Both the position numbers and the translations under genes were made by a program. From Eutrophocola sp965661105 (GTDB lineage Bacteria > Pseudomonadota > Gammaproteobacteria > Pseudomonadales > Pseudohongiellaceae), in assembly GCA_965661105.1 (NCBI GenBank), contig CBFICR010000012.1, positions 1-64,000 on the forward strand: a DNA stretch of 64,000 nucleotides. Reading direction: 5' to 3'. The stretch's first letter is position 1. Each line of letters starts with the position of its first letter. Shown here piece by piece: positions 51,256 through 59,727 of this stretch. The notes beneath the pieces are model-generated. The model saw nothing but the letters and a program-made list of their open reading frames with translations, made no database searches and was not told where the DNA came from.

Positions 51256-51786
51256 TTAGCTGGCTTCGCTTTTCAGATAATTCAGCATGGTATCGGCATC
51301 AGAGCAGGTGAACGGATCTTCCGGGCAGTTATCCATTTTGCCTGGTTCGCTGAACATTTTTTCAACGACACCGTCATTGACCAGAATGGAGTAACGCCAT
51401 GAGCGATCACCAAAGCCCAGATTTTCTTTTTTCACCAGCATGTCCATGCCTCTGGTGAATTCGCCATTGCCATCAGGTAGCAGCTTCACGTTTTTGGCGC
51501 CCAACTGCTTGCCCCACTGGTACATGGAAAAAGCATCGTTCACACTCAGGCAGTAAACATCGTCAATGCCCTGGGCTTTCAGATCATCAAAATGCTTTTC
51601 GTAGCCCGGCAGGTGCGTGCTGCTACAAGTAGGAGTAAATGCGCCGGGCAAGGCAAAAAGCACAACACGTTTGCCTTTGAAAACTTCATCACTGGTCACG
51701 TCCTGCCAGCGAAATGGGTTGTCACCGCCGATGCTTTCATCGCGGACACGTGTCTTGAAAGTTACTTGAGGTACTGTTGTTGTCAT
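51256..51786 (-). CDS. Peroxiredoxin, Prx5-like
   Basis: ATG 51786 is preceded by AGGAG at about seven bases; an earlier in-frame codon adds fifteen residues and lacks this. The 176-residue protein has the peroxidatic Cys54 in PGAFTPTCSSTHLPGY, the motif of Prx5-type atypical peroxiredoxins. Other cysteines occur at VYCLS, DNCPED and FTCSD. FGDRSWRYSILVNDGVVEKMF is the conserved dimer-region strand. It reduces hydrogen peroxide and alkyl hydroperoxides, probably with glutaredoxin or thioredoxin. It is a single gene with its own terminator. Confidence 0.93.
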   Translation of the reverse strand: MTTTVPQVTFKTRVRDESIGGDNPFRWQDVTSDEVFKGKRVVLFALPGAFTPTCSSTHLPGYEKHFDDLKAQGIDDVYCLSVNDAFSMYQWGKQLGAKNVKLLPDGNGEFTRGMDMLVKKENLGFGDRSWRYSILVNDGVVEKMFSEPGKMDNCPEDPFTCSDADTMLNYLKSEAS

Positions 51787-51913
51787 AATCTTCTCCTGCA
51801 GAGATCTGCTTGTTTTTAAATAATGGTGCAACTATAGGGATGAATGACGAATAGGTAAAATATATTAACCCTATCGCCATGATAGATTAAGTCTATGGAA
51901 AGTGCGGGCCTGT

Positions 51914-52795
51914 TTACAGGTCGGTAGAATTGTAGTTTTTGCCAGAGGTTGCGGCCTCAAAGCCAATAATGATTTTCTTACGTCTGGCTCCCCAGCGATA
52001 CTGGCCGCTTTCGCCTATTTTTCTGACCACCCGATGACAAGGAATTAGCCATGCTATGGAGTTGCGTGCAATGGCTGAAGCACAGGCCCGTGTTGATGCA
52101 GGCTTGCCAGTCAGATGTGCGAGACTTTCATAACTGCACAGTTTGCCATAGGGAATTCTTAACAGGGCTTGCCATACCTGGATCTGAAAGTTGGTTCCTT
52201 TCAGTAGTAGAGAGATTTGTTGGGGGTTTGCTGACATCTTTCCGAACAGTTTATTGTGCACCGGCTCTGTGACGGATTGGTTACTGTCAAAATCGGAAAG
52301 CGGCCATTGAGTTCGTAAAGCCCAAAGCGTTTGCTGTTCACTGGTTTCAATAAATTCCAGGTGGCAAATCCCCTTTTCTGTTAGTGCCAGCAGATAATTC
52401 CCAAATGGGGATTCATGAAAACCATAATAAATGTTCAATCCCTGACCTTTGGCCTGGTATTGGGCAGGGGAGATGGCCTCAGTATGAACAAACAGGTCAT
52501 GCAGGCGACCGGGGCCGGAAAGTCCAGCCTGATAACTGGCATCCAGGGGCTTTACCCCTTCATCCAGCAAGGTCTTTATGTATTCCTTGCTCAGGTATTG
52601 GCTAAAGCGCTTTGGGCTAATGCCAACCCAGCGTTTAAATATTCTTTGAAAATGAAACTCACTCAAGCCACAGGCACTGGCAAGTTCCGACAAGCTTGGC
52701 GGGCGTTGTTGGTTTTGGGCAAGTATATGCAGTGCGCTTTCCATTTTATGGTAAGCCGCCTGGTTGCATTGGGTTTTATCGGGGTTAGTAGCCAT
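51914..52795 (-). CDS. AraC-type HTH fused to methylated-DNA-protein-cysteine methyltransferase
   Basis: The 293-residue protein has two parts. Residues about 15-110 are an AraC helix-turn-helix pair (LSELASACGLSEFHFQRIFKRWVGISPKRF, then LDASYQAGLSGPGRLHDLF). Residues about 120-290 are an alkylguanine-DNA alkyltransferase with the active-site C253 in IPCHRVV and the arginine finger region ARNSIAW. The N-terminal zinc domain of classical Ada, with its own Cys cluster, is absent. The protein therefore probably removes O6-methylguanine but may not sense methyl phosphotriesters. Confidence 0.92.
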   Translation of the reverse strand: MATNPDKTQCNQAAYHKMESALHILAQNQQRPPSLSELASACGLSEFHFQRIFKRWVGISPKRFSQYLSKEYIKTLLDEGVKPLDASYQAGLSGPGRLHDLFVHTEAISPAQYQAKGQGLNIYYGFHESPFGNYLLALTEKGICHLEFIETSEQQTLWALRTQWPLSDFDSNQSVTEPVHNKLFGKMSANPQQISLLLKGTNFQIQVWQALLRIPYGKLCSYESLAHLTGKPASTRACASAIARNSIAWLIPCHRVVRKIGESGQYRWGARRKKIIIGFEAATSGKNYNSTDL

Positions 52796-52925
52796 AAGCA
52801 GTAAGCTAATCGGTTTAGGGACAAAAGAAAATCCGTTTCTTGCGGTTTTCCGGAGACTTGATGCTGCGAATTATAAAAATCAGACCATAGCCTTTTGCCG
52901 GTGAGAAGTAATAGAATCAAAGGCT

Positions 52926-54380
52926 ATGCCTAGATCCTTTTCAATTCGCCAGTTAACAGGCCTCATCGCGGGTCCCTTGCTGTTTTTTCTCGTGTTATTT
53001 TTGCCACTTCCGGAAGGGATGACGCCACAAGCCTCCCGTGTTGCAGCTGTTGCCCTGTTGATGGCCTGTTTCTGGATGGCAGAGACGGTACCTATTCCGG
53101 CAACTGCCATGCTGCCTATTTTCATGTTTCCAGTTCTGGGCGTTATGCCTACCCCCCAGGTTACACAGGCCTATGGCAACCAGATATTGTTTCTGTTTAT
53201 GGGAGGGTTTCTTATTGCCGTGGCTATGCAGAAATGGAAACTTCATCGCCGCATAGCACTGAACGTGATTCTCAAGGTGGGTAGTAGCCCCAATCGTCTG
53301 GTCCTTGGCTTTATGCTGGCGACAGCTCTGCTATCAATGTGGATCAGCAATACGGCAACGGCCATGATGATGACTCCTGTCGCCATTGCCGTGATAGAGC
53401 AGACCCGACTCGACAGGGGAGATGAGAGCCTTACGGATAATTTCAGTTTTGGCACCGCGTTGATGCTCGGTATTGCTTACTCAGCCTCTATAGGTGGCGT
53501 TGCTACCTTGGTGGGAACGCCCCCCAATGCGATTCTGATCGGCATTATTGATACCGTTTATGGCTATGAGATTGCCTTCTTCGACTGGATGAAACTGGGA
53601 GTCCCTGTGTCAGTTACCATGCTGGCTGTGACCTGGATTTTCCTGACTAAAATCATGTACAAAATGGAATCGGCAAATACTCAAAGTGACAGTGCTGATA
53701 GTCATATCAGGAATGAGTTGGCTGCGCTGGGCATGATGACGGGTGAGGAAAAGAAAGTGGCTCTGGTATTTTTTCTGGTAGCCGTATGCTGGATTTTAAA
53801 CGGGCTGTTTTCAATAGAAGTATTAAGTTTCGTTACTGACCCTGCCATTGCCATGGCGGGCGCCTTTATGCTTTTTATTATTCCTGCAAGCAGAGAACAG
53901 GGAGGTTTTCTGCTGGAGTGGAAAACGGCCGCTACAATTCCCTGGGATATCATCATCCTCATGGGGGGTGGATTTGCCCTTGCTTCGGGGTTTAGTGAGT
54001 CAGGGTTGACACAATGGCTGGCGGCTCAGTTAACGATTCTTCAGGGCGTACACTTCTTTGTACTGATTATTGTGGTGGTCCTGTTCGTGACATTTCTGAC
54101 AGAAATGACGTCCAATGCTGCAACAGCGACACTTTTCATTCCGGTTATGGGTGCACTGGCTATTACCATGGATATGCATCCTTTTTCCCTGATGGTTCCT
54201 GCGGCATTAGCTGCTTCAATGGCATTTATGCTACCGGTTGCCACGCCGCCCAACGCCATTGTTTTTGCCAGCAGGCAAATTACTATAGGGCAGATGGCCA
54301 GAACCGGATTTGTTCTTAATATAGTCGGAGCATTGATCGTCAGCTCCATGAGTTATTTATTGCTTGGTCAATTACAGTAG
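52926..54380 (+). CDS. DASS family (SLC13-like) sodium/anion symporter
   Basis: The 484-residue protein has about eleven hydrophobic segments. The two Ser-Asn-Thr motifs that form the Na+ and substrate sites in this family appear as SMWISNTATAMMMTP and EMTSNAATATLFIPV; LVGTPPNAI and ATPPNAIVF are the paired loops. WMAETVPIPATAMLPIF is the family start. Members import di- and tricarboxylates or sulfate. The region ahead of the ATG is A/T-rich and shows no obvious ribosome site. Confidence 0.92.
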   Translation: MPRSFSIRQLTGLIAGPLLFFLVLFLPLPEGMTPQASRVAAVALLMACFWMAETVPIPATAMLPIFMFPVLGVMPTPQVTQAYGNQILFLFMGGFLIAVAMQKWKLHRRIALNVILKVGSSPNRLVLGFMLATALLSMWISNTATAMMMTPVAIAVIEQTRLDRGDESLTDNFSFGTALMLGIAYSASIGGVATLVGTPPNAILIGIIDTVYGYEIAFFDWMKLGVPVSVTMLAVTWIFLTKIMYKMESANTQSDSADSHIRNELAALGMMTGEEKKVALVFFLVAVCWILNGLFSIEVLSFVTDPAIAMAGAFMLFIIPASREQGGFLLEWKTAATIPWDIIILMGGGFALASGFSESGLTQWLAAQLTILQGVHFFVLIIVVVLFVTFLTEMTSNAATATLFIPVMGALAITMDMHPFSLMVPAALAASMAFMLPVATPPNAIVFASRQITIGQMARTGFVLNIVGALIVSSMSYLLLGQLQ

Positions 54381-54448
54381 GTAATCGTCGTGTTGAACCG
54401 GCCTCGAAATCGAAAACTCTGAAAGCGTAAAAACAGGAAGAAGGATCA

Positions 54449-55510
54449 TTGGAAAATAATAAATTGAAACTCCAGAACTTCGTGTTGGCCTCTATTTTAG
54501 CAGTGATCATATTTTATCTGTTGGTGGTTGGTCAGACTATTCTGCTGCCGCTGGTGATTGCGATTGTGTTCTGGTATCTGATCACCCTGTTATCCGAAGG
54601 CTTCGGGAAAATTAAACTTGGCGAGAAACCGCTTAATAAACTGAGTCGCTACATTCTTTCTTTTCTGGTTTTTTTTGCCATCATCTGGGGACTGGTTGAA
54701 CTTATTGCCATTAATATTGGCGGCGTAGTACGAGTGGCTCCTGTGTATCAGGCAAATTTTGAGGCGCGTTGGGAAAATATTCTTGAATTTTTACGTATAG
54801 AACAGGAACCGACGCTGGCACAACTGACTGAAATTATGGACCTGGGTCAGCTTATAACAGGTCTGGCTGCGTCTCTTACCAATGTGGCAGCCAACATGGG
54901 GATTATTCTTATCTATGTAATTTTTCTCCTGCTGGAACAAGGTAATTTCAGCGACAAGGTTGCTGCTCTGGCGAATAATGAGGCTAAGGAAAAAAGTGTC
55001 AGACTTCTGATCAAGAAAATAAACAAGGATGTAAAAAAATATATCAGTATAAAAATGTTGACCAGTTCTTTAACCGGTGTGCTTAGCTATATTTTTATGA
55101 AAGTCGTTGGTGTGGATTTTGCCGAGTTCTGGGCCGTTCTTATTTTTTTATTGAATTTTATTCCCACTATCGGATCAATCGTGGCGACAATTTTTCCATC
55201 ACTCATTACCCTGGTTCAATTCGATACCTATACTCCGTTTTTTCTGGTGCTCGGTGGCGTTACAGCAATCCAGGTTTGTATTGGCAATATTCTTGAGCCG
55301 AAATTGATGGGTAATTCACTTAACCTGAGTCCGCTGGTTATTTTGCTGAATTTATCCTTATGGGGACTTATCTGGGGCATACCCGGCATGTTTCTCTGTG
55401 TCCCCTTTCTGGTTATTTCGGCTATTGTGTTTTCCCATGTACCACAGACCCGCTCTATCGCTATATTGCTGTCCAGGGATGGGCAAATTAATGACTTGAT
55501 GGAGGAATGA
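54449..55510 (+). CDS. AI-2E family transporter
   Basis: A TTG at 54449 with AAGGA five bases upstream starts a 353-residue protein. It has two N-terminal hydrophobic segments, a hydrophilic part with a coiled-coil-like stretch (about 85-135), then a five- to six-helix region with FWAVLIFLLNFIPTIGSIVATIFPSL, the AI-2E hallmark, and NILEPKLMGNSLNLSPLVILLNLSLWG. Members include TqsA (autoinducer-2 export) and PerM. The function here is not defined by the sequence. Confidence 0.88.
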   Translation: MENNKLKLQNFVLASILAVIIFYLLVVGQTILLPLVIAIVFWYLITLLSEGFGKIKLGEKPLNKLSRYILSFLVFFAIIWGLVELIAINIGGVVRVAPVYQANFEARWENILEFLRIEQEPTLAQLTEIMDLGQLITGLAASLTNVAANMGIILIYVIFLLLEQGNFSDKVAALANNEAKEKSVRLLIKKINKDVKKYISIKMLTSSLTGVLSYIFMKVVGVDFAEFWAVLIFLLNFIPTIGSIVATIFPSLITLVQFDTYTPFFLVLGGVTAIQVCIGNILEPKLMGNSLNLSPLVILLNLSLWGLIWGIPGMFLCVPFLVISAIVFSHVPQTRSIAILLSRDGQINDLMEE

Positions 55511-55853
55511 TTTGGGCCACAAGTGATATCAAAATTCCATTACCAAAAAATTGCTTTAGTAAAATGCAATTCAGGCCAATCAGTATTAGAATGCCGTTGG
55601 CCGAACAATCATTTTTCGGTATTTACACTTATGCAGTAGAAATAGTCACAGAAGTAGTTACAGAAATAGTTAGGGAATTTAGCCAGTTAAAATAATAAAT
55701 TAGCAAAACGAACAAATTTTTCCAGGGATTAGGGGCTTATTAAAACTTAAGAGACTAGAACTCAAGAGATCAGAACTCAAGAGATCAGAACTCAAGAGAT
55801 TAGAACTCAAGAGATCAGAACACTAGAGCAGTATTACCAAGCCGGGGGCTTTA
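55511..55853. other. Intergenic stretch upstream of the TonB receptor, with tandem repeats
   Basis: These 343 bases contain no convincing gene. An in-frame reading of 62 codons from the AI-2E stop (ATG overlapping TGA) has no family marks and is rich in simple repeats. The end of the stretch holds a 15-bp tandem repeat at 55757-55816. The promoter of the TonB receptor should be here. Confidence 0.6.
55757..55816 (+). repeat. Four-unit 15-bp tandem repeat upstream of the TonB receptor
   Basis: AGAACTCAAGAGATC occurs four times (third unit ends T instead of C), with a partial unit following and a degenerate one preceding. It ends 37 bases before the receptor ATG. Confidence 0.95.
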
Positions 55854-58448
55854 ATGAAAACCAATCCATTTCAGCTGAAAAGCAGAAAATTACGTTCTGC
55901 CTTTTTGGCCACTTCAGCAATGTTTATTAGTCAGGCCGGATACAGTCAGGCACTGGAAGAAATCGTTGTAACCGCGCAATTACGTGAAGAAAATATCCAG
56001 GATGTACCGATAGCTGTTTCTGCTCTGAGCGGCGCCTATCTTGAGGATAATTCCATCAAGGACGTGCAGGAACTGATGTGGAGTGTTCCCAGTCTGACGG
56101 TTGGCACCAACCAGAGTTCCGGCACAGGTAATTTCTCTATCAGGGGGGTTGGCACAGGTGCTCAGAATTTCGGCCTGGAATCATCAGTGGGGCTTTATAT
56201 TGATGGTGTCTATCGGGCCCGGCAGGCATCACTGTTTAATCAATTGGTCGACCTGGAAGCGGTGGAAATATTACGCGGACCGCAGGGTACCCTGTTTGGT
56301 AAAAACTCGGCCTCGGGTGCCTTGTTGCTTAGAACGGTTGCGCCTTCCCACGACCAAAATGCATTTGCCGAAATAACCGCCGGCAATTATTCCATGGTCA
56401 ATTTTAATGGTGCCTTTAATCTCAGCCTCAGCGATACGCTGGCAGCAAGAACCACATTGTTTTCCAGTGAACGTGATGGCTATGTTGAAGTAGATAATCT
56501 GGGTGGCGCAGTTAACGACAGGTCCAGACGTGGCTTCAGGCAGCAGTTTTTATATGAACCGTCTGATGATCTGTCAGCCCGGCTTATTATAGATTACTCG
56601 GAAATAGATGAAGTGTGTTGTGCTGCGCTCACCCTGAAGGATAGCCTGGTTGCCTCCGGGCGGACGGATAACGGGGCGCCGGTGTTTGGCACCGATGCAA
56701 TATTGTCAGCACTTGGTGGCACGGTCTATCCAACAGGAAGTTTTGATAATGGCCGTATGTCTCTTAATGCCTTGCCGACCTCAGAAAATGAAGACAGCGG
56801 GGTGTCTCTTGAGATAAATCGCCGTTTTGACAATTTCGATTTTGTCTCTATTTCCGCTTATCGAAGTTTCGATATTCGCGATGCCATCGATGCAGACTTT
56901 TCCAATGTGGATCTTGCCAATAGACTTCAGGACGCCGAGCAGAGCATGCTGTCTCAGGAGTTCAGAATATCCAGCGCGCAGGAGAATCGCCTGCGCTATA
57001 TGTCCGGTGTCTACTTTTACAGGCAAGAGCTTCAAAGCAGTGATTTTCTATTTTTGGGTGATGCTTTACCCAGCTATGCAGTCGCTGCTTCCCCGGATGT
57101 GCTGGGCGCTTTGATGGCAACGCCGCCGCAATTGCTGGGCTTTATCAATCTGGCTTACGGGCAAAATTTTGGTTCGTCCTTTGCCTCACCGATCGTGGCA
57201 GGGAATGCCATTCAGGACTTCAGTGAACAGGACCACCGCGCTAATGCCATATTTGGGCGCATTGATTACGACATTACCGATAATCTTGAATTCAATGTGG
57301 GCCTGCGTTACACCGATGAAAAGAAGGATATGACCAGCCGTTTCTCGGAATCTGTACCCACACCTGGCCCCGGCGACGTTAATGTTGATGCTATTTCAGC
57401 AGCTTTAGGCATTAGTGGTGAGCAGGCAAAAGCAGCCGCTGGCGCGCCAGCGGGTGACGGCACCGGCGGTACCTTCAACCCGGCACTGGCGGCACTGGAT
57501 CCAACGCCTTTTTTACCAGCGCTTAACGTACTCTATACGCCAGGCTGGGCCAACTGTAGTGTGACAGAACGTTTTTGCCCGCGTCCGGATATCAATGCCG
57601 AGCTGGATGACAGTCGCGTTACCGGTAATATCGGGCTGTCCTGGCGTCCGGATGACTCCAGTTTGATCTATGCCTCTTATGGTACCGGCTATAAATCTGG
57701 CGGCACCAATACAGACAGGATAGGCTTGGGTTTTGATACCGTATTTGGCTCCGAAGATACTGAAAACTTTGAAATAGGCATCAAGAAGGACTTTATTGAC
57801 CAGAACCTGCGCATAAATCTGGCCCTGTATAACATGCAGGTGGAAGATTTACAGACCAATACATTTACCGGCACAGCCTTTAATCTACAAAATGCAGGCC
57901 GTGTTGATGTGCAAGGGGTAGAGGCGGAAGTCTGGTGGAATCCAACAGAGTCCATTAGTTTATTCCTGACTTATGCTTATACCGATGCCAGCTTTGAAGA
58001 TTTTGCCAAGGGTAATTGCCAGATATCCAATATTTTCCATACCGGTGATCCCCAGGAAGCGTCTCAATTACTTACCCAGGGGTTTTGTGATCGCAGTGGC
58101 GACCGTGTTGGCGGGGTAGCAGATAACTATTTTACCCTGAATGCCAGCAAGACCTTCCAGTTTGGCGACGGTAATGAATTGTTGCTGGGCGCAGAATATG
58201 TCAGCTACACGGATATGCTGATGAATAACAATAATGATCCTTTTTCAGAGCAGGGAGCCAGGGATTTCCTGAATCTGCGTGCAGTGTTTCGCATGTCTTC
58301 AGGCTTTGAGGCGATGCTTTGGGGCAGGAATATTAATGACGAACCCTGGTTTGGCACCGTGTTTGATACCCCTCTGCAGGATGGCAAGCTCAGTGCTTAT
58401 CCGAGAGAACCACAAACCTATGGTCTGACTTTGAGAAAAGTTTTCTAG
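55854..58448 (+). CDS. TonB-dependent outer-membrane receptor
   Basis: The 864-residue protein has a signal peptide (about 1-33) and a TonB box-like LEEIVVTAQ. The plug domain (about 45-160) shows NIQDVPIAVSALSG, SIRGVGTG, LYIDGVYRARQA and VEILRGPQGTLFGKNSASGAL. The barrel ends with the terminal Phe (GLTLRKVF). A low-complexity insertion around residues 500-545 is rich in Gly, Ala and Pro. Receptors of this Sphingomonas-like type take up large substrates such as polysaccharides, lignin oligomers or siderophores; no substrate-specific mark is seen. A 15-bp repeat sits in the leader. Confidence 0.93.
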   Translation: MKTNPFQLKSRKLRSAFLATSAMFISQAGYSQALEEIVVTAQLREENIQDVPIAVSALSGAYLEDNSIKDVQELMWSVPSLTVGTNQSSGTGNFSIRGVGTGAQNFGLESSVGLYIDGVYRARQASLFNQLVDLEAVEILRGPQGTLFGKNSASGALLLRTVAPSHDQNAFAEITAGNYSMVNFNGAFNLSLSDTLAARTTLFSSERDGYVEVDNLGGAVNDRSRRGFRQQFLYEPSDDLSARLIIDYSEIDEVCCAALTLKDSLVASGRTDNGAPVFGTDAILSALGGTVYPTGSFDNGRMSLNALPTSENEDSGVSLEINRRFDNFDFVSISAYRSFDIRDAIDADFSNVDLANRLQDAEQSMLSQEFRISSAQENRLRYMSGVYFYRQELQSSDFLFLGDALPSYAVAASPDVLGALMATPPQLLGFINLAYGQNFGSSFASPIVAGNAIQDFSEQDHRANAIFGRIDYDITDNLEFNVGLRYTDEKKDMTSRFSESVPTPGPGDVNVDAISAALGISGEQAKAAAGAPAGDGTGGTFNPALAALDPTPFLPALNVLYTPGWANCSVTERFCPRPDINAELDDSRVTGNIGLSWRPDDSSLIYASYGTGYKSGGTNTDRIGLGFDTVFGSEDTENFEIGIKKDFIDQNLRINLALYNMQVEDLQTNTFTGTAFNLQNAGRVDVQGVEAEVWWNPTESISLFLTYAYTDASFEDFAKGNCQISNIFHTGDPQEASQLLTQGFCDRSGDRVGGVADNYFTLNASKTFQFGDGNELLLGAEYVSYTDMLMNNNNDPFSEQGARDFLNLRAVFRMSSGFEAMLWGRNINDEPWFGTVFDTPLQDGKLSAYPREPQTYGLTLRKVF

Positions 58449-58500
58449 GGCTTGCCTGACTCGATATACGTACGCCCGTGTAGTTAACAATAAAAATAAA

Positions 58501-58523
58501 AAAACCTGCTTTAAGCAGGTTTT
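58501..58523. terminator. Bidirectional rho-independent terminator
   Basis: AAAACCTGC pairs with GCAGGTTTT around a TTTAA loop. A- and T-runs flank it, and it lies between the converging receptor and hydrolase genes. Confidence 0.92.
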
Positions 58524-58524
58524 T

Positions 58525-59454
58525 TTATTCTGCGTTTACCAAAGCAGGGACGTCATCAAAAAAGTACTGATTAAAAAAACCGACGACTCTTTTTTCGTAT
58601 TCTTCCGGCATGGCAATATCAAAATCCGCATGACCGACACCGGATTCGAGCCACAGTTGTTTGGGTTCAAGGGCCGCATTAAAAAGCAGTTCACCACTGC
58701 CGGTAGAGATTACCTCATCGTCGAGACTGTGAATCAATAATATCGGTCTGGGGCTGATGTCAGCAATCCATTTTTTGGCATCAATCTGGTCAATACTGAT
58801 TCCCAAATCCAGCTCGGCCCAGAATTTAATCAGTGGCGCAAAAGGAAAAGGGGGAAGGCCGGTATAATGCGTGACACTGGTTTCAATCGTGTCCTGCATT
58901 GAGGAAAACGCGCTATGGGCAACCACGGCTTTGATAGTTTCATGGTCTGCTGCATACTGAATGACCATGGATGCACCCAGTGAATCGCCCAGCATGCCGA
59001 TTTTTTCCGGGTCAATACCCGGCAAGGCCAGTGCATACCTGGCCCAGGCATCCAGGTCCTTCATTTCCTGGGCCCCAAAGGTGATTTTTTCGCCCGGATT
59101 AATATCATGGGCGCGTACCGAGGTAATCAACACCCCGTACCCGGCATTGACAAACATTTGGGCTTCTTCCAGATGGCCAATTCGGTTCCATTTATAGCCA
59201 TGCTGCATGATCACCAGGGCGGAATTGTTGCCAGGCATATACCAGCCATTAAGTACCAGGTTGTCACTGGTAGTAACTTGAACATCCTCATATGAAAGTC
59301 CAAAATCTGCGGGGGATTTATCCATCACAGACCTGTCCGGCAGGGCATTGTTGACCAGACTTCCAGCCTGCAGAAAGGCTACAACATTTAATACTACAAA
59401 CAAAAATGCGCCGATCAGGGTAAAAAGCCGCAGGTTTTTTAAGGTCATGGTCAT
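58525..59454 (-). CDS. Membrane-anchored alpha/beta hydrolase
   Basis: The 309-residue protein has an N-terminal hydrophobic anchor (about 10-30), then an alpha/beta hydrolase. The nucleophile is S158 in GMLGDSLGAS, preceded by the oxyanion-related MQHGYKWN; an Asp in LLIHSLDDEV and a His in GVGHADFD complete the triad. The GxSxG is G-D-S-L-G, the form found in COG1073 hydrolases. It is probably a periplasm- or membrane-side esterase of unknown substrate. It begins upstream of the alaS gene in the opposite direction. Confidence 0.85.
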   Translation of the reverse strand: MTMTLKNLRLFTLIGAFLFVVLNVVAFLQAGSLVNNALPDRSVMDKSPADFGLSYEDVQVTTSDNLVLNGWYMPGNNSALVIMQHGYKWNRIGHLEEAQMFVNAGYGVLITSVRAHDINPGEKITFGAQEMKDLDAWARYALALPGIDPEKIGMLGDSLGASMVIQYAADHETIKAVVAHSAFSSMQDTIETSVTHYTGLPPFPFAPLIKFWAELDLGISIDQIDAKKWIADISPRPILLIHSLDDEVISTGSGELLFNAALEPKQLWLESGVGHADFDIAMPEEYEKRVVGFFNQYFFDDVPALVNAE

Positions 59455-59727
59455 CCAGGATTCCCCCTGTCATTGTCAGGGGTCAATGAAAGTTTGTTTC
59501 AGCAGGTTATCATACCCGCATGGTTTGTCTTTTCTAGATTGTCTGATTTCAGGGAACTTCTCCTAGATGATTGAAATAGCAGGGTAAATAATAGCAATTT
59601 CCCATGGAGAGTATATAATCAGCGCCTTTTTGTTGGCCCCCAAGAGGGCATATTTTCAGTGATTGGGTGACTCTTGAAAGAAACCTGTTACTGAAACGTG
59701 TATTAAGATTAGTGGAAAAAAACAGAC

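Noticed and set aside
55507..55695. 62-codon frame overlapping the AI-2E stop
   Set aside because: It has no recognisable domain or signal, contains simple repeats (VTEVVTEIV), and the ribosome site is too close to the ATG.
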